A DNA stretch of 64,000 nt, from positions 868,001 through 932,000 of the forward strand of contig NZ_CP150918.1 of assembly GCF_039908635.1 (NCBI RefSeq), given 5' to 3'. Shown piece by piece: positions 18,201 through 27,472 of the stretch. A program made the position numbers and the translations under genes. How positions within the stretch are numbered: the first letter of the stretch is position 1; each line of letters opens with the position of its first letter. The notes beneath the pieces were generated by a model that saw only the letters and a program-made list of their open reading frames with translations, ran no database searches and was not told the origin of the DNA. The DNA comes from Pseudomonas purpurea (GTDB lineage Bacteria; Pseudomonadota; Gammaproteobacteria; Pseudomonadales; Pseudomonadaceae).

Positions 18201-20120
18201 TTACACCCGGAAGTGGCTGACCATCATCTGCAACTGATTGCCCAGGCGTGCCAGTTCAACACTGGACGCGGCGGTTTCGTCGCTGGCGGCGGCGGTCTGT
18301 TCGGACACGTCGCGCACGTTGATGATGCTGCGGCTGATCTCTTCGGCCACGGCGCTTTGCTGCTCGGCGGCGGCGGCGATCTGCTGGTTCATCGACTGGA
18401 TGTTGGACACCGTGCGGGTGATGTTTTCCAGTGAGACACCGGCCTTGCGGGTCAGCATGACGCTGCTGTCGGTCAGGGCGCGGCTGTTGTTCATCACGGT
18501 GGCGACCTGTTGGGTGCCGTTTTGCAGACCGGCCACCAGGCCTTCGATTTCCTCGGTGGATTTCTGCGTGCGCTGAGCCAGGCCACGAACCTCGTCTGCA
18601 ACCACGGCAAACCCGCGACCGGCTTCACCGGCGCGTGCCGCTTCAATGGCGGCGTTGAGGGCCAGCAGGTTGGTCTGTTCGGCCACTGCCTTGATCACGT
18701 CCATGACGCTGCCGATCTTGTCGCTTTCCTGTTGCAGCACGGTCATGGCTTCGGTGGAGCGGGCAACTTCGCTGGCCAGGCGCTCGATCTGGGTGATCGC
18801 TTCGTTGACCACTTTGTCACCTTCACGGGCCTCGCCATCCGCCGCCGCAGCAGCCTGGGAGGCTTCTTCGGCGTTGCGCGCAACTTCCTGCACGGTGGCA
18901 GTCATCTCGTGCATGGCGGTGGCCACTTGATCGGTTTCGATCTTCTGGCTGTTGACGCCGGCGCTGGTTTCTTCGGTCACGGCCGACAGTTCTTCGGCGG
19001 CGCTGGCGATCTGGGTGACGCCGTCGCGAATGCCGCTGATCAGCTCGCGCAGGGTCACGCCCATGCGCGCAATGCCTTGTTGCAACACGCCGAGTTCGTC
19101 GCGGCGAGTGACGCGCACGTCCTGGGTCAGGTCGCCGCCGGCAATGCGTTCGACCACGGCCAGGGTTTCGCGCAGTGGGCGGGTGATCTGCCGGGTGATG
19201 ACCACCGCAGCGATAACGCCGACGAGCAGCGCCAGCAGCGTGCTGATCAGTTGCAGGGTACGCGCCTGGGCGCTTTCAGCGTCGCGGCGATCGATCTGGA
19301 TCTGATACATCTGGTCGCTGCTGGCAACGATGTCGTTACCCTGGACAGTCATTTCCTGACGGGCTTGCAGGGCTTCGCTGTTGGCGGCCTTGTAGGCCAG
19401 CACTGCGCTGCGGTAGTGGGTCAGCGCGCTGCCCAGTTCAGCCAGTGCGTCATGTTGGGTGTCGCCGAAATGGCTGTTGAGTTCTTTCAGGGTGCTGATC
19501 GCCGCGTCTAGTTGGACGATGGCTTTTTGTTCGGACACCGGGTTGGTGTCGAGGGTGTAGCCGCGTACTTCGTAGCGGGCCAGCTGGAATTGTTCCTTGG
19601 CGTTGGTGACGACCTGGAACTGCTCGAAGCGCTGATCGCTCATCGGCATCTGGCGTACGCGGGTGTTGATGTCGTTCATCAGCGTGTTGGCGGCTTCGGC
19701 GTTGTCACCCATGGCCTGGCGCGCGATGTTGCCGGTGCGGTAGGCGCTGCGCATTTTGTTCAGCGACTGCTGATAGGCCGCGCTGCTCGCGCTTTGCTCT
19801 CTGAGCAGCTTGAGGTTTGCCGGGCTGGTGAAGCTCTTCAGCAGGGCTTGCTGTTGTGCAACGAAACCATCGAGGCTGGTTTGCACGGTTTGCGCGACGG
19901 TTTCATCACCGTTGGCCAGCATGTACTGCAAACGGGTGACGCGCAGTTTGGTCAGGCCCGCGTTGAGCTGGGTGATGTCGCTCATCCAGTTGCTGCGGTC
20001 GATCAGCCCGCCCAGGCTGGTCCAGCCGGTCAGGGCCAGGACGCATGTAAGGGCCAGCACCAGGCCGAAACCCAGGCCCAGCTTCAGGTTGACGCTGATG
20101 TTGGCAAACCAGCTATTCAT
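18201..20120 (-). CDS. Methyl-accepting chemotaxis protein
   Basis: A 639-residue inner-membrane chemoreceptor. Helix 1 at about 10-32 and helix 2 near 287-307 enclose a periplasmic helical ligand domain of about 250 residues (HBM-like length). A HAMP domain ([20 protein letters not shown]) and the signalling hairpin [20 protein letters not shown] follow. The start at 20120 is supported by GGAGG; the longer frame has none. The C-terminus ends MVSHFRV, without the pentapeptide tether for CheR. Ligand unknown. Confidence 0.92.
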   Translation of the reverse strand: MNSWFANISVNLKLGLGFGLVLALTCVLALTGWTSLGGLIDRSNWMSDITQLNAGLTKLRVTRLQYMLANGDETVAQTVQTSLDGFVAQQQALLKSFTSPANLKLLREQSASSAAYQQSLNKMRSAYRTGNIARQAMGDNAEAANTLMNDINTRVRQMPMSDQRFEQFQVVTNAKEQFQLARYEVRGYTLDTNPVSEQKAIVQLDAAISTLKELNSHFGDTQHDALAELGSALTHYRSAVLAYKAANSEALQARQEMTVQGNDIVASSDQMYQIQIDRRDAESAQARTLQLISTLLALLVGVIAAVVITRQITRPLRETLAVVERIAGGDLTQDVRVTRRDELGVLQQGIARMGVTLRELISGIRDGVTQIASAAEELSAVTEETSAGVNSQKIETDQVATAMHEMTATVQEVARNAEEASQAAAAADGEAREGDKVVNEAITQIERLASEVARSTEAMTVLQQESDKIGSVMDVIKAVAEQTNLLALNAAIEAARAGEAGRGFAVVADEVRGLAQRTQKSTEEIEGLVAGLQNGTQQVATVMNNSRALTDSSVMLTRKAGVSLENITRTVSNIQSMNQQIAAAAEQQSAVAEEISRSIINVRDVSEQTAAASDETAASSVELARLGNQLQMMVSHFRV

Positions 20121-20326
20121 AAAAAATCCTCCAGGAACGTTGTACTGCTTGAACTCGGTTGGCTGGAAGATTGTTATTTTTGGGAGCCAGCAAGGGTGTA
20201 GTAGGGCTGTATCGGCAGCGTTGGCGAGAGCTGAAACGGTTTTTGCCCCGTATTTGCGGGCGATGAGGGTAGGGCGCATGAAACACCTGACCTAGAGCGT
20301 CTGGGGCTCATGGCTTGTTACAAATC
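20121..20326 (+). ncRNA. Possible small RNA upstream of the chemoreceptor gene
   Basis: No protein gene is visible between the chemoreceptor start and the histidine phosphatase, yet a strong rightward terminator ends at 20358. A transcript starting somewhere in 20130-20260 and ending there would be an unannotated small RNA, antisense or upstream of the chemoreceptor leader. Only its terminator is seen; promoter and extent are unknown. Confidence 0.25.
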
Positions 20327-20358
20327 CGCGCATCGGTGAACCGGTGCGCGTTTTTTTT
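20327..20358 (+). terminator. Strong rightward terminator without an obvious upstream gene
   Basis: A stem of 11 bp with one G-T wobble (CGCGCATCGGT / CCGGTGCGCG region) closes on GAA and is followed by eight T. It reads rightward, but the neighbouring chemoreceptor is transcribed leftward away from it. Confidence 0.75.
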
Positions 20359-20539
20359 GGGCGCGATTCACGCTTTTTTTCACATTCATTTCACCGGGCT
20401 CCAACGTGCTCGCCACTAGGGTGTGGACCTTGCTGGGGATGGCTGCTCGTTGCGCCACCGGCAAACAGGTTCGCCAGCGTGGTTGTCATGACGACGCTGT
20501 AGGTTGGGTTCATTCATTTGGCGTTGTCACGGGGGGCAC

Positions 20540-21220
20540 TTGGTCCTGGAATCACTACTTGATCGTGTTGGCGTCAGGCGTCCACTCAGCCTGCGTGGCG
20601 TTGCGAAGTACCGCAAAGGTGTGATTGCACTGCTGCTGGTGCTCGGTGCGGCGGCGCTGGGTTCACTGCTTTTGCGCCCGGCCACGGTGCCGGACCTGGC
20701 GGCGGGCAACGCTTCGGCGCTGGCGCAGATGAAAGCGGATTGGGCCAAGGGCGAAATGATCGTGCTGGTGCGCCACGTCGAGCGTTGCGATCACTCCAGG
20801 GCTGCCTGCCTGAGCGCCGCCGATGGCATTACGGACCGGGCCCGCAGTGTGGCGGTCGGTCTCGGCGCGCAGTTCGAACGGCTGGGATTGGCCAACGCCG
20901 ATCTCTATAACAGCCCGTTGACCCGTGCGGTGCAAACCTCAAGTTATATGTTCAACTCGGCCACCACCGGGCAGGACTGGCTGTTCCACTGCAAGGGCAC
21001 GATGTTGCGCGACGCATTGGCGCACAAGGTGCCGGGCCGCAACCTGGTGCTGGTCACCCACAGTGAGTGCATGGCCGAGCTGGAAAAGCAGCTTAAGGTG
21101 TCAACGGCCACGCTTGGCTACGGTGCCGCGCTGTTTCTGACCACCGACAAGGGCAACGCTCACGCACACCTTTTGGGTTCTCTGGAAGCCACTGACTGGC
21201 GTTCGGTGTTCGCCCGGTAA
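20540..21220 (+). CDS. Histidine phosphatase family protein (Ais/PmrG-like)
   Basis: A 226-residue protein with a membrane anchor (KGVIALLLVLGAAALGSLLL, about 24-43) and a phosphoglycerate-mutase-type phosphatase domain: the phospho-accepting motif LVRHVERC, the SPLTRAVQTS arginine segment and the second histidine in LVLVTHSEC. Related proteins dephosphorylate lipopolysaccharide core heptose. The start is uncertain; TTG at 20540 with GGGGGG upstream is favoured, and no ATG is available. A PAP2 phosphatase follows 29 bp later. Confidence 0.78.
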   Translation: MVLESLLDRVGVRRPLSLRGVAKYRKGVIALLLVLGAAALGSLLLRPATVPDLAAGNASALAQMKADWAKGEMIVLVRHVERCDHSRAACLSAADGITDRARSVAVGLGAQFERLGLANADLYNSPLTRAVQTSSYMFNSATTGQDWLFHCKGTMLRDALAHKVPGRNLVLVTHSECMAELEKQLKVSTATLGYGAALFLTTDKGNAHAHLLGSLEATDWRSVFAR

Positions 21221-21249
21221 TCCCTGAAACTGTTCAAGCAGGACGCACC

Positions 21250-22089
21250 ATGCAGACGTTTGTTCGCCATCGATTTTACTGGCTCAATTTCGGTATCCCG
21301 CTGCTGTGCGCAGCGGTGGTTTTCCTGGCGTTTGACCTGACCAGGATAGATATCGCCTTCAGCAATCTGTTTTATGACCCGGTGAGCCAGACGTTCCCCA
21401 TCGGTAAAATGCAGCTGTTCGAAAAGATCACTCACAAGTGGCCCCGGATCATCCCGAACTGGACCGGGGAGGTGGCGATCATCGGTGCGCTACTGTCGTT
21501 TTTATGGGGCTGTGTGAATGCGCACAAATACCCGAAATTCGCTGCGTTTCTGGAAAAAATCAAACTGGCGCCGGCGCTCAGGTTCACTGCCCGTCATCGT
21601 CGGGACTTCCTGTTCGTGGTGTTCGCGTTCTCCCTGAGCACCGGGGTGATCCATTACCTCAAGAGTCACACCAGCGTGTACTGCCCGGTTGAAACCACCC
21701 AGTACGCCGGGAAAATAGAACACAAGGACTGGTACGAAAACTTCGACCTGTTCAACACCGCCGGTGAGGGCCGTTGCTGGCCGGGCGGCCACGCCTCGGG
21801 TGGTTTCACCATGCTGGCGCTGTACTTCGTTGCCCGTCGTTATCGCTGGCGCCATGCCAAAGCCGTGCTCTATGGCTCGCTGGCGTTGGGGATGATCTAC
21901 GGCACTACGCGGGTGTTTCAGGGCTGGCACTACATGTCCCACACCTTCTGGGCGGGGATCTTCATCTGGCTGACGTGCCTGCTGACGGCGCTGGCATTTT
22001 ATGGTCGGGCGCGACTTGACCAGCCTCTGCGGCAAACAACGGTCGGCGTTGAAGATAGCGCTGGCGGCGCAAGAGTCAGCGCAGGCTGA
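21250..22089 (+). CDS. PAP2-superfamily membrane phosphatase (lipid A phosphatase-like)
   Basis: A 279-residue inner-membrane protein with about six helices and a PAP2 active site facing the periplasm: CWPGGHASGGF (second motif) and TRVFQGWHYMSHTFWA (third motif with catalytic His). Family members remove phosphates from lipid A or undecaprenyl pyrophosphate. Next to an Ais-like phosphatase and near a GT39 transferase, a role in lipopolysaccharide phosphate editing is a fair inference, not proven. Confidence 0.83.
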   Translation: MQTFVRHRFYWLNFGIPLLCAAVVFLAFDLTRIDIAFSNLFYDPVSQTFPIGKMQLFEKITHKWPRIIPNWTGEVAIIGALLSFLWGCVNAHKYPKFAAFLEKIKLAPALRFTARHRRDFLFVVFAFSLSTGVIHYLKSHTSVYCPVETTQYAGKIEHKDWYENFDLFNTAGEGRCWPGGHASGGFTMLALYFVARRYRWRHAKAVLYGSLALGMIYGTTRVFQGWHYMSHTFWAGIFIWLTCLLTALAFYGRARLDQPLRQTTVGVEDSAGGARVSAG

Positions 22090-22100
22090 AAAACATACGG

Positions 22101-22266
22101 CACCTTGGGTTAATGCCGGTCAGTTAGAGCACGAAACACGTGGGAGCGAGCCTGCTCGCGAAGGCGTCGGTACATTCAACATCAATGTTTGCTGATTCAC
22201 CGATTTCGCGAGCAGGCTCGCTCCCACAAGGGTTTCACTTAACTGACTGGCATCAGCACCTTGGGT
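22101..22266. repeat. Nested palindromic REPIN element with terminal direct repeats
   Basis: The inner pair is a REP (GTGGGAGCGAGCCTGCTCGC at 22140, inverse copy at 22206-22227). Outside it are inverted arms TGCCGGTCAGTTA (22114-22126) and TAACTGACTGGCA (22240-22252), and outside those the 10-mer CACCTTGGGT occurs as a direct repeat at 22101-22110 and 22257-22266. The REP type is common in fluorescent pseudomonads; the outer layers are less usual. Confidence 0.8.
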
Positions 22267-22289
22267 GCCGTTTTTGTTGTCTGCGTTGG

Positions 22290-22706
22290 CTACTTCGTCA
22301 GGTAAGGGTCCTGTGATTCGATGAACTGCTCGAAGGCCGGGGAGTTGTAGACCTTCAGGCAGGCATAGGACACCACCTTCTTTTTCGTATGTTTGCTGGC
22401 AGCGGGGGTCTGGTCATAGGCCTCCTGCATGAAGCGCTCGGTGGCCTGGTAGGGGTCGTGGATGATTTCCAGGGTGTCCTGGTTTTGCACGATGTCGTGC
22501 GCGCCCTTGCCCATGAAGTGGTACGCGCCGCTGGCCCGGCCGAGGTCGGTCCTGAGTTCCGATTCTTCCTTGAACGGGGCGGTCAAACAGTTGACCAGCC
22601 CATAGTTCTTCAGCGAAATGCGCGCTTCTTGCACGCTGACCTCCGCCGCCAGTGCGGGGCTCGTGCACAACAACAGCCAAAGCATCCTGGTTCGAACAGT
22701 CATCAT
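22290..22706 (-). CDS. Secreted Tai4-like (type VI amidase immunity) protein
   Basis: A 138-residue protein with a signal peptide (about 1-21, LLLCTSPALA/A). The mature part (SLKNYGLVNCL, SGAYHFMGKGAHD, then a second Cys in SYACLKVYNS) resembles Tai4-type immunity proteins that sit in the periplasm and block type VI amidase effectors. No amidase effector gene lies beside it, so it may be an orphan immunity protein or a relative with another job. Assignment is by motif impression only. Confidence 0.5.
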   Translation of the reverse strand: MMTVRTRMLWLLLCTSPALAAEVSVQEARISLKNYGLVNCLTAPFKEESELRTDLGRASGAYHFMGKGAHDIVQNQDTLEIIHDPYQATERFMQEAYDQTPAASKHTKKKVVSYACLKVYNSPAFEQFIESQDPYLTK

Positions 22707-22754
22707 GCGTCCTGCGCCTCATCGGTTGATGGGGCGCAGGTTAACCGTTCGTGA

Positions 22755-24209
22755 TTACTGCGCCACGAAATAGTACGGCTGGCGTCCGACCTGAATGACT
22801 TTCAGCACTTTGAGCGGCGGTTTGGGCACGATGTCGCCGGCCATGACCGCCACATGAGTGGGTGCCGCCGTCAGGAACTCACTCAGTTGCGCTTCGGTTT
22901 GCAGGTCAATCAGTTGGCTCTGGGTATAGAACACGCTGGCACCGGCCACCCGTTCGTTGGGTTGATACATCGCCACCTGATGCCCCTCGGCTTGCAGCGC
23001 CTGAATGTGCTGGGTCAGCGGCATGAAGGACAACTTGCGATCAGCGTGGGGCGCAGCCCACTGCGCGGCCGCGAGGTAGAGGCAGATCACGAAAGCGATC
23101 ACGCCCGTGGCGATCCCGCGCCGATGACGTGCCAGTTTGCCGAGCCAGGTCGAGGCGTTGACGTGCCCGGACAATCGTTCATACAGCACCGCCGCGTACT
23201 CGGCGGCGAGCACCGCGGCGGCAGGCGTCAGGGACATCAGGTACACCGTGCGCTTGCTGGAGGCCAGGGTCAGCAGGGTGAACTGCGCGAGAATCCAGAT
23301 CGTGAAAAACAACCGGTAAGGGTTACTCGTCAGGCTTTTGCGAAAGTGCCACAGGCCCAGGTAGAGCAGGATGTTCCACGGCAAAAAGGCTTGTGGCAGT
23401 TTGGCCAGGTAGTAATAGAACGGCTCATAGTGCCCGGCAGCGGTGAACGAGCCACTGAAGCGACCGACGCTGTTGGTCAGCAGCACTTCACCGAGCGCCT
23501 GCATGCCGCCACGCTGATACAGCAGAACCAGCCAGATCACCAGCGGCACCAGCCCGAGCAAGGTCAAGAGCCCTGGGCGCAACCAGTCGCCCAAGGAGAA
23601 GCGTTTGTTCAGCAGGCTGTCGGTGAGCAGCCAGACGAAGATCACCACGCCAGGCATTGCCAGCCCGAGCATGCCTTTGCTCAAGGTTGCAATCGCGATG
23701 CCGAGGGCGAATAGCAGGCCGCTGCCCAGGCTCGACCGTTGTTCTTCGCGTTGCCGAATGCCCAGGAAAAACGCCAGCAATGCCATCGTTACCCCGAGGC
23801 TGAGCAAGGCATCTTCGCCAACGCCGCGGCTGTTGCTCCAGTAGCTGGCCATGGTCGCGAGCATGATCGAGGCCACCCAGGCAACGCCTGTTGGCCGGCC
23901 GAACCGGCGCAGCATGGCGTACAGCAGCATGACACTGAACAGCCCGGCAAACGCCGAGGCCAGTCGCACCGCCAGTGGCGTGCCGCCGAACGCACGGATC
24001 GCACCGGCGTCCAGCCAGAGGCTCAGCGGTGGTTTTTCCAGAAACGGCTGACCGAACAAACGGGGCGTCACCCAGTCGTTGTCCAGGTGCATTTGCATGG
24101 CAATACCGGCCACGCGGGCTTCGGTGGAACCTTGCAACTGGTGATTACCCAGGGCGAAGAAAAATAGCAGGCAGGCAAGCAGAAACAGTAACGGGGCGGG
24201 ACGCGACAT
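22755..24209 (-). CDS. GT39/ArnT-like membrane glycosyltransferase
   Basis: A 484-residue inner-membrane protein with about 11-12 helices and the ArnT/PMT family layout. Near the N-terminus are HQLQGSTEARVAGIAMQM (the first periplasmic loop with the acidic residue) and LFGQPFLEKPPLSLW. It would transfer a sugar from a polyprenyl carrier to lipid A or another surface glycan. The C-terminal soluble part is short compared with ArnT, and no arn biosynthesis genes are nearby, so the sugar is unknown. Confidence 0.82.
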   Translation of the reverse strand: MSRPAPLLFLLACLLFFFALGNHQLQGSTEARVAGIAMQMHLDNDWVTPRLFGQPFLEKPPLSLWLDAGAIRAFGGTPLAVRLASAFAGLFSVMLLYAMLRRFGRPTGVAWVASIMLATMASYWSNSRGVGEDALLSLGVTMALLAFFLGIRQREEQRSSLGSGLLFALGIAIATLSKGMLGLAMPGVVIFVWLLTDSLLNKRFSLGDWLRPGLLTLLGLVPLVIWLVLLYQRGGMQALGEVLLTNSVGRFSGSFTAAGHYEPFYYYLAKLPQAFLPWNILLYLGLWHFRKSLTSNPYRLFFTIWILAQFTLLTLASSKRTVYLMSLTPAAAVLAAEYAAVLYERLSGHVNASTWLGKLARHRRGIATGVIAFVICLYLAAAQWAAPHADRKLSFMPLTQHIQALQAEGHQVAMYQPNERVAGASVFYTQSQLIDLQTEAQLSEFLTAAPTHVAVMAGDIVPKPPLKVLKVIQVGRQPYYFVAQ

Positions 24210-24322
24210 AGGCTGTGACTACCAGAGGAGTGGGGCCGTAAGTGAGCCGAAGGGAAAAAAGTATACGGGGTCGATTCTTAACAAATCGTGAATGGAGCGC
24301 ACACAGGGCAATCCGGCCACCA

Positions 24323-24466
24323 TCACATGTCGACGGGATAAGGCTTGCCTGCCAGCAATGACCCATAGTCGAAGTTCGCCCCCCGGGTTTCATAGGCGCC
24401 GGGCTCTGCGTCATAAGAGCCGATCAGTCGTTCACGGTAATGGATCGGTGATATCCAGCGAAACAT
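24323..24466 (-). CDS. Small conserved-looking protein of 47 residues
   Basis: A short open frame starting MFRWISPIHYRERLIGS and ending GKPYPVDM. AAGGAGG lies six bases before the second of two adjacent ATGs (24466), a strong ribosome site that supports translation. The composition is unlike random sequence (aromatic- and charge-balanced, few Ala/Arg). The much longer open frame reaching 24862 in the same frame is not supported. Function unknown. Confidence 0.55.
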   Translation of the reverse strand: MFRWISPIHYRERLIGSYDAEPGAYETRGANFDYGSLLAGKPYPVDM

Positions 24467-24563
24467 CATGAGCCTCCTTGTTTGCAACATGACAGCGCCC
24501 TGACGGCAATCACGTTCAGCTGTGTCCTTGCCTGTCGTTGACGAGCCTGCGATTGGCAACGCC

Positions 24564-25347
24564 TCAGCGTAGCCCGTTTGAAAAATATCGACTGGGCGGC
24601 TCACCCAAAACTCGACGAAACACACAGGTGAAGGCGCTCGGGCTGCTGTAACCCAGGTCCACCGCCACCCGCGTGACCGACTCGCCGTTGCCCAGCCGAA
24701 CCACGGCCGCCAACAGGCAGGGCCTGCTGACGCCACTGCACGAAGCTGATACCGGTTTGCTGGCGAAACAGGCGGGTGAACGAGCGACGGCTCATGTTGA
24801 CGCGAGCGGCCATCTCGTCGAGCCCGGTTTCCAGGGACGGGTTTTCCAGCATCTCCTGGCAAACCTGTACCAGGCGGGGTTCAGTAGCCAGCGGCGCATT
24901 GAGCGAGAGCGGTTTCATGGCGGCGATTTCGTCCAGTAACAACGCCATGAGGTGGCCGTCCCGGTGGTCCAGCGTGTACAGCGCCGGGACGTTCATGGCG
25001 CTGATCAGCAACACGCGAAGCAGGTCCGAGACCTCAAACACCTGGCAGCTGGCAGGCAGGCCGAGCTGCTGCACCGCGGCATCGCGAATGTAGGTGTTGA
25101 GCATGGTCACGGGCCCGCTCATCTGCATTTCGTGGGGTATGCCCGCTGGCACCCAGATCGCCCGTTGCGGCGGCACCACCCAATTGCTTTCCTGAGTAAA
25201 CACGCTGATAACGCCGCTCGCCGCATAGGCAAACTGCCCGCGTTGATGGGTGTGCAGGGCGAAGCGCAGGCCATCGGGGTAATCGTTGGCCGTGATCACG
25301 GCATCGCGTGGGGTGTGTTCGTAAGGATCGATGTCGGTTTGGCGCAT
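24564..25347 (-). pseudogene. AraC-family regulator with a one-base insertion
   Basis: An AraC regulator of about 260 residues: an N-terminal cupin domain (HTHQRGQFAYAASGVISVF) and two helix-turn-helices. The reading frame breaks in the first after TGISFVQWRQQA; one extra G at 24720-24722 (GGG for GG) shifts it. Removing one base restores a normal ending (RLGNGESVTRVAVDLGYSS ... PPSRYF) and a stop at 24564. As given, the product ends in nonsense at 24601. It is divergent from an EamA exporter it may control. It could be a sequencing error rather than a true pseudogene. Confidence 0.8.
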
Positions 25348-25452
25348 GGCCCGAATTGAAGGGTATATGGCCCAGCATTGCAAGCGGGCCAGGCGGGCGT
25401 CGAGCCATAGTGACGCCTTCGCCTTGGGCGCTGCTTGTTGGAAACACCACTC

Positions 25453-26343
25453 ATGCAAAAGAAACACCTGTTGCTGGCCGTGTTGGTCACCATGGTCTGG
25501 GGATTGAATTTCCCGATCACCAAGTTGGGCCTGGCCACCCTCGACCCACTGCTGCTGACCGCGCTGCGGTTCACGCTGGCGGCGTTGCCGTGGGTGTTCT
25601 TCATCCGGCGCCCGCAGGTTGCCGTTTGGTGGCTGGTTGCTTATGGGCTGATCTTTGGCGTGGCGATGTGGGCCTTGATCAACCTTGGCATCGAGCTGGG
25701 CGTTCCCCCCGGCACCGCTGCGCTGTTGATCCAGTTCAGCGCTTTTTTCACCCTGGGCTGGGGTGTCGTGCTGTTTCGCGAGCGTTTGAGCCGGGGGCAA
25801 GGGGTGGGGGTGTTACTCGCGGCGTCGGGGGTGATGCTGATTGTCTGGAGCAGCCCCGGCGAGGCGACAACCCTGGGCTGCATGTTGTTGCTGGTCAGTG
25901 CGTTCAGTTGGAGCGTGGGCAATGTGATCATCAAGCGGTCCGGAGTGCGGGAGGTTTTTGCCTTTGTGGTGTGGGCGAGCCTGTTTCCGCCAATTCCGTT
26001 GTTTTTACTTACGTGGTGGGCCCATGGCTCAGCGCCGTTCACCTCGCTGGTGACGCAACTGGATCGGGTGTCGGTGTTCTCGTTGATGTTTCAGGTCTAT
26101 GGCGCGACGCACTTCTGCTACTGGGGTTGGAACCTGTTACTGCGTGAGTACCCGGTGTCACGGGTGGCGCCGCTGTCGTTACTGATTCCGGTGTTTGGCG
26201 TGCTGGGTTCCATGGCGATCCTCGGGCACCGGGTGGGCATTACCGAAGGGCTGTCGATTGCGCTGATTCTTTCAGCGCTGGCCGCCGGGTTGTTCAAGAA
26301 GACTATTCCCCCAGTGGAGGCAGTACAGGTGCGTACCCCATGA
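25453..26343 (+). CDS. EamA-family drug/metabolite exporter
   Basis: A 296-residue inner-membrane protein with ten helices in two EamA repeats (first ending near 135, second from about 145). Recognisable are VTMVWGLNFPITKLGL, ALRFTLAALPWVFF and the second-repeat VAPLSLLIPVFGVLGSM. It resembles the YedA/RhaT and cysteine-exporter type. The start at 25453 is chosen over an upstream TTG. It is divergently paired with the AraC regulator, with 105 bp between. Confidence 0.87.
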   Translation: MQKKHLLLAVLVTMVWGLNFPITKLGLATLDPLLLTALRFTLAALPWVFFIRRPQVAVWWLVAYGLIFGVAMWALINLGIELGVPPGTAALLIQFSAFFTLGWGVVLFRERLSRGQGVGVLLAASGVMLIVWSSPGEATTLGCMLLLVSAFSWSVGNVIIKRSGVREVFAFVVWASLFPPIPLFLLTWWAHGSAPFTSLVTQLDRVSVFSLMFQVYGATHFCYWGWNLLLREYPVSRVAPLSLLIPVFGVLGSMAILGHRVGITEGLSIALILSALAAGLFKKTIPPVEAVQVRTP

Positions 26344-26717
26344 ACAGGTGCGACGTGTTGCACATCGATAAAAAGACGAGCGCACGCTGTTCAGGGCGCT
26401 TTGCTGTATCGGTTGTGAGGGAAGGGGTATTTCACAGACGAAAAAAAGCCCGCGGGAGGGCGGGCAAACCGTAGTGCTTTGAATGAGCGGGGTGGACTGT
26501 ACACGGCCAGGGGCGGTGTTGCGGTGAAGAAAAGTTCATCCGCGCGGCCCCGGCCACCGCTGTATTCGACTCAACAGCACGACGCGCATCTTCCCCGGAT
26601 TATGCACACCAATGGCTCAGTGGGAACCTACCAGATCTAGTAGTTGACGGGCCTTGCCACAGGTCTAGATTGCAACGGGCAAGAAGGACGCTGTTACCTT
26701 AAATAAGGAGAAGCATC
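26344..26717. other. Non-coding gap with one hairpin
   Basis: No gene is visible in this gap. It holds a hairpin (GCCCGC / GCGGGC, 26448-26465) with seven A on its left, so its T run works for leftward transcription, though no leftward gene lies immediately to the right. The last bases contain the strong AAGGAG site of the next gene. Confidence 0.5.
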
Positions 26718-27101
26718 ATGCTTGACGAAAAAACCAAGGATCCGCGCGAAGGCTTTGCCAAATCGGTGCAGGCTGAACTCCAGGGGTTCACTTACATCGG
26801 CAACGGTAGCTGCTCGGTCAAGGGCAAGGAAGGGGAGCGAGCCGGTAACAACTTTGTGGGCATGCAGGTTCAGCAATACAAGTCCTACAAGCTGGTGGCA
26901 CTGGCAGGTTCAGCGCGCTTTATGGTCCGTTTGGACTACAAGGGTGGCAGCGACAAGAACCTTCACTATGTTGAAGTCAACACCAACGACACCGGTGAAA
27001 CGTTCAACATCCGCTCGGTTTCAATGAGCAATCTCCAGGGGATTTTCCCGGCCGGGGTAAGCTCCGCCAACCTGAATTTTGCGGTGTACGGCAAGCCTTG
27101 A
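26718..27101 (+). CDS. Hypothetical protein of 127 residues
   Basis: A soluble protein without signal peptide or membrane segment, beta-rich by appearance (FTYIGNGSCSVKGKEG, SYKLVALAGSARFMVRLDY, NLHYVEVNTNDTGETFNI, SSANLNFAVYGKP). The ribosome site AAGGAG is eight bases before the ATG, and a terminator follows the stop, so it is probably a real one-gene unit. I recognise no family. Confidence 0.7.
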   Translation: MLDEKTKDPREGFAKSVQAELQGFTYIGNGSCSVKGKEGERAGNNFVGMQVQQYKSYKLVALAGSARFMVRLDYKGGSDKNLHYVEVNTNDTGETFNIRSVSMSNLQGIFPAGVSSANLNFAVYGKP

Positions 27102-27128
27102 TTCAAGGTTACTTCAAGACCGTTGTAT

Positions 27129-27163
27129 AAGCCCCGACGAGTTGGCTGTCTGGGGCTTTTTGT
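27129..27163 (+). terminator. Rho-independent terminator
   Basis: The stem AAGCCCC / GGGGCTT (16-nt loop) is followed by TTTTTG, about 28 bp after the stop of the hypothetical gene. Confidence 0.8.
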
Positions 27164-27188
27164 TGTGTGTCTCGCAGGCCCTGTGCCC

Positions 27189-27470
27189 TTATCGGGCAAT
27201 CTGGCTCACGCTCACTGCCTGCTTGAAATGATGCTCCCAGAGTTTACGCCCAACCCGCCCGAGCGATCCAGTGACGAGCCCACCGTCTGATCGCTGATCA
27301 GCGTCGGTTGCAACCCCGCATCAAACAATGCGAACCCCGCCGTGAGGCAACAGGTTTCGGTCTGAGGGTCGCATACCTGCACCCGCTCCACGTTCAGGCC
27401 TTTCAGATAGCCGAGGGTTTCAGGCGAAGGCGCGTAACCGTGCCAAAGCGCCGCGCCTCTTACGCTTCGG
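27189..27470 (-). pseudogene. Remnant of an isochorismatase-family hydrolase (C-terminal half)
   Basis: Reading leftward, the frame gives ALWHGYAPSPETLGYLKGLN, VCDPQTETCCLTAGFALFDA and LISDQTVGSSLDRSG, the C-terminal half of a cysteine hydrolase with the catalytic-cysteine region. A one-base loss near the end shifts the tail; the other frame supplies KLWEHHFKQAVS, the usual family ending, and a stop at 27189. The N-terminal half is absent: the fragment abuts the stop codon of the preceding 231-residue gene, in the same frame. Clearly a decayed copy. Confidence 0.65.
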
Positions 27471-27472
27471 CG

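Noticed and set aside
24323..24862. 179-residue gene including the small protein
   Set aside because: The upstream two thirds run antisense-like through the AraC gene in another frame; only the last 47 codons have a ribosome site.
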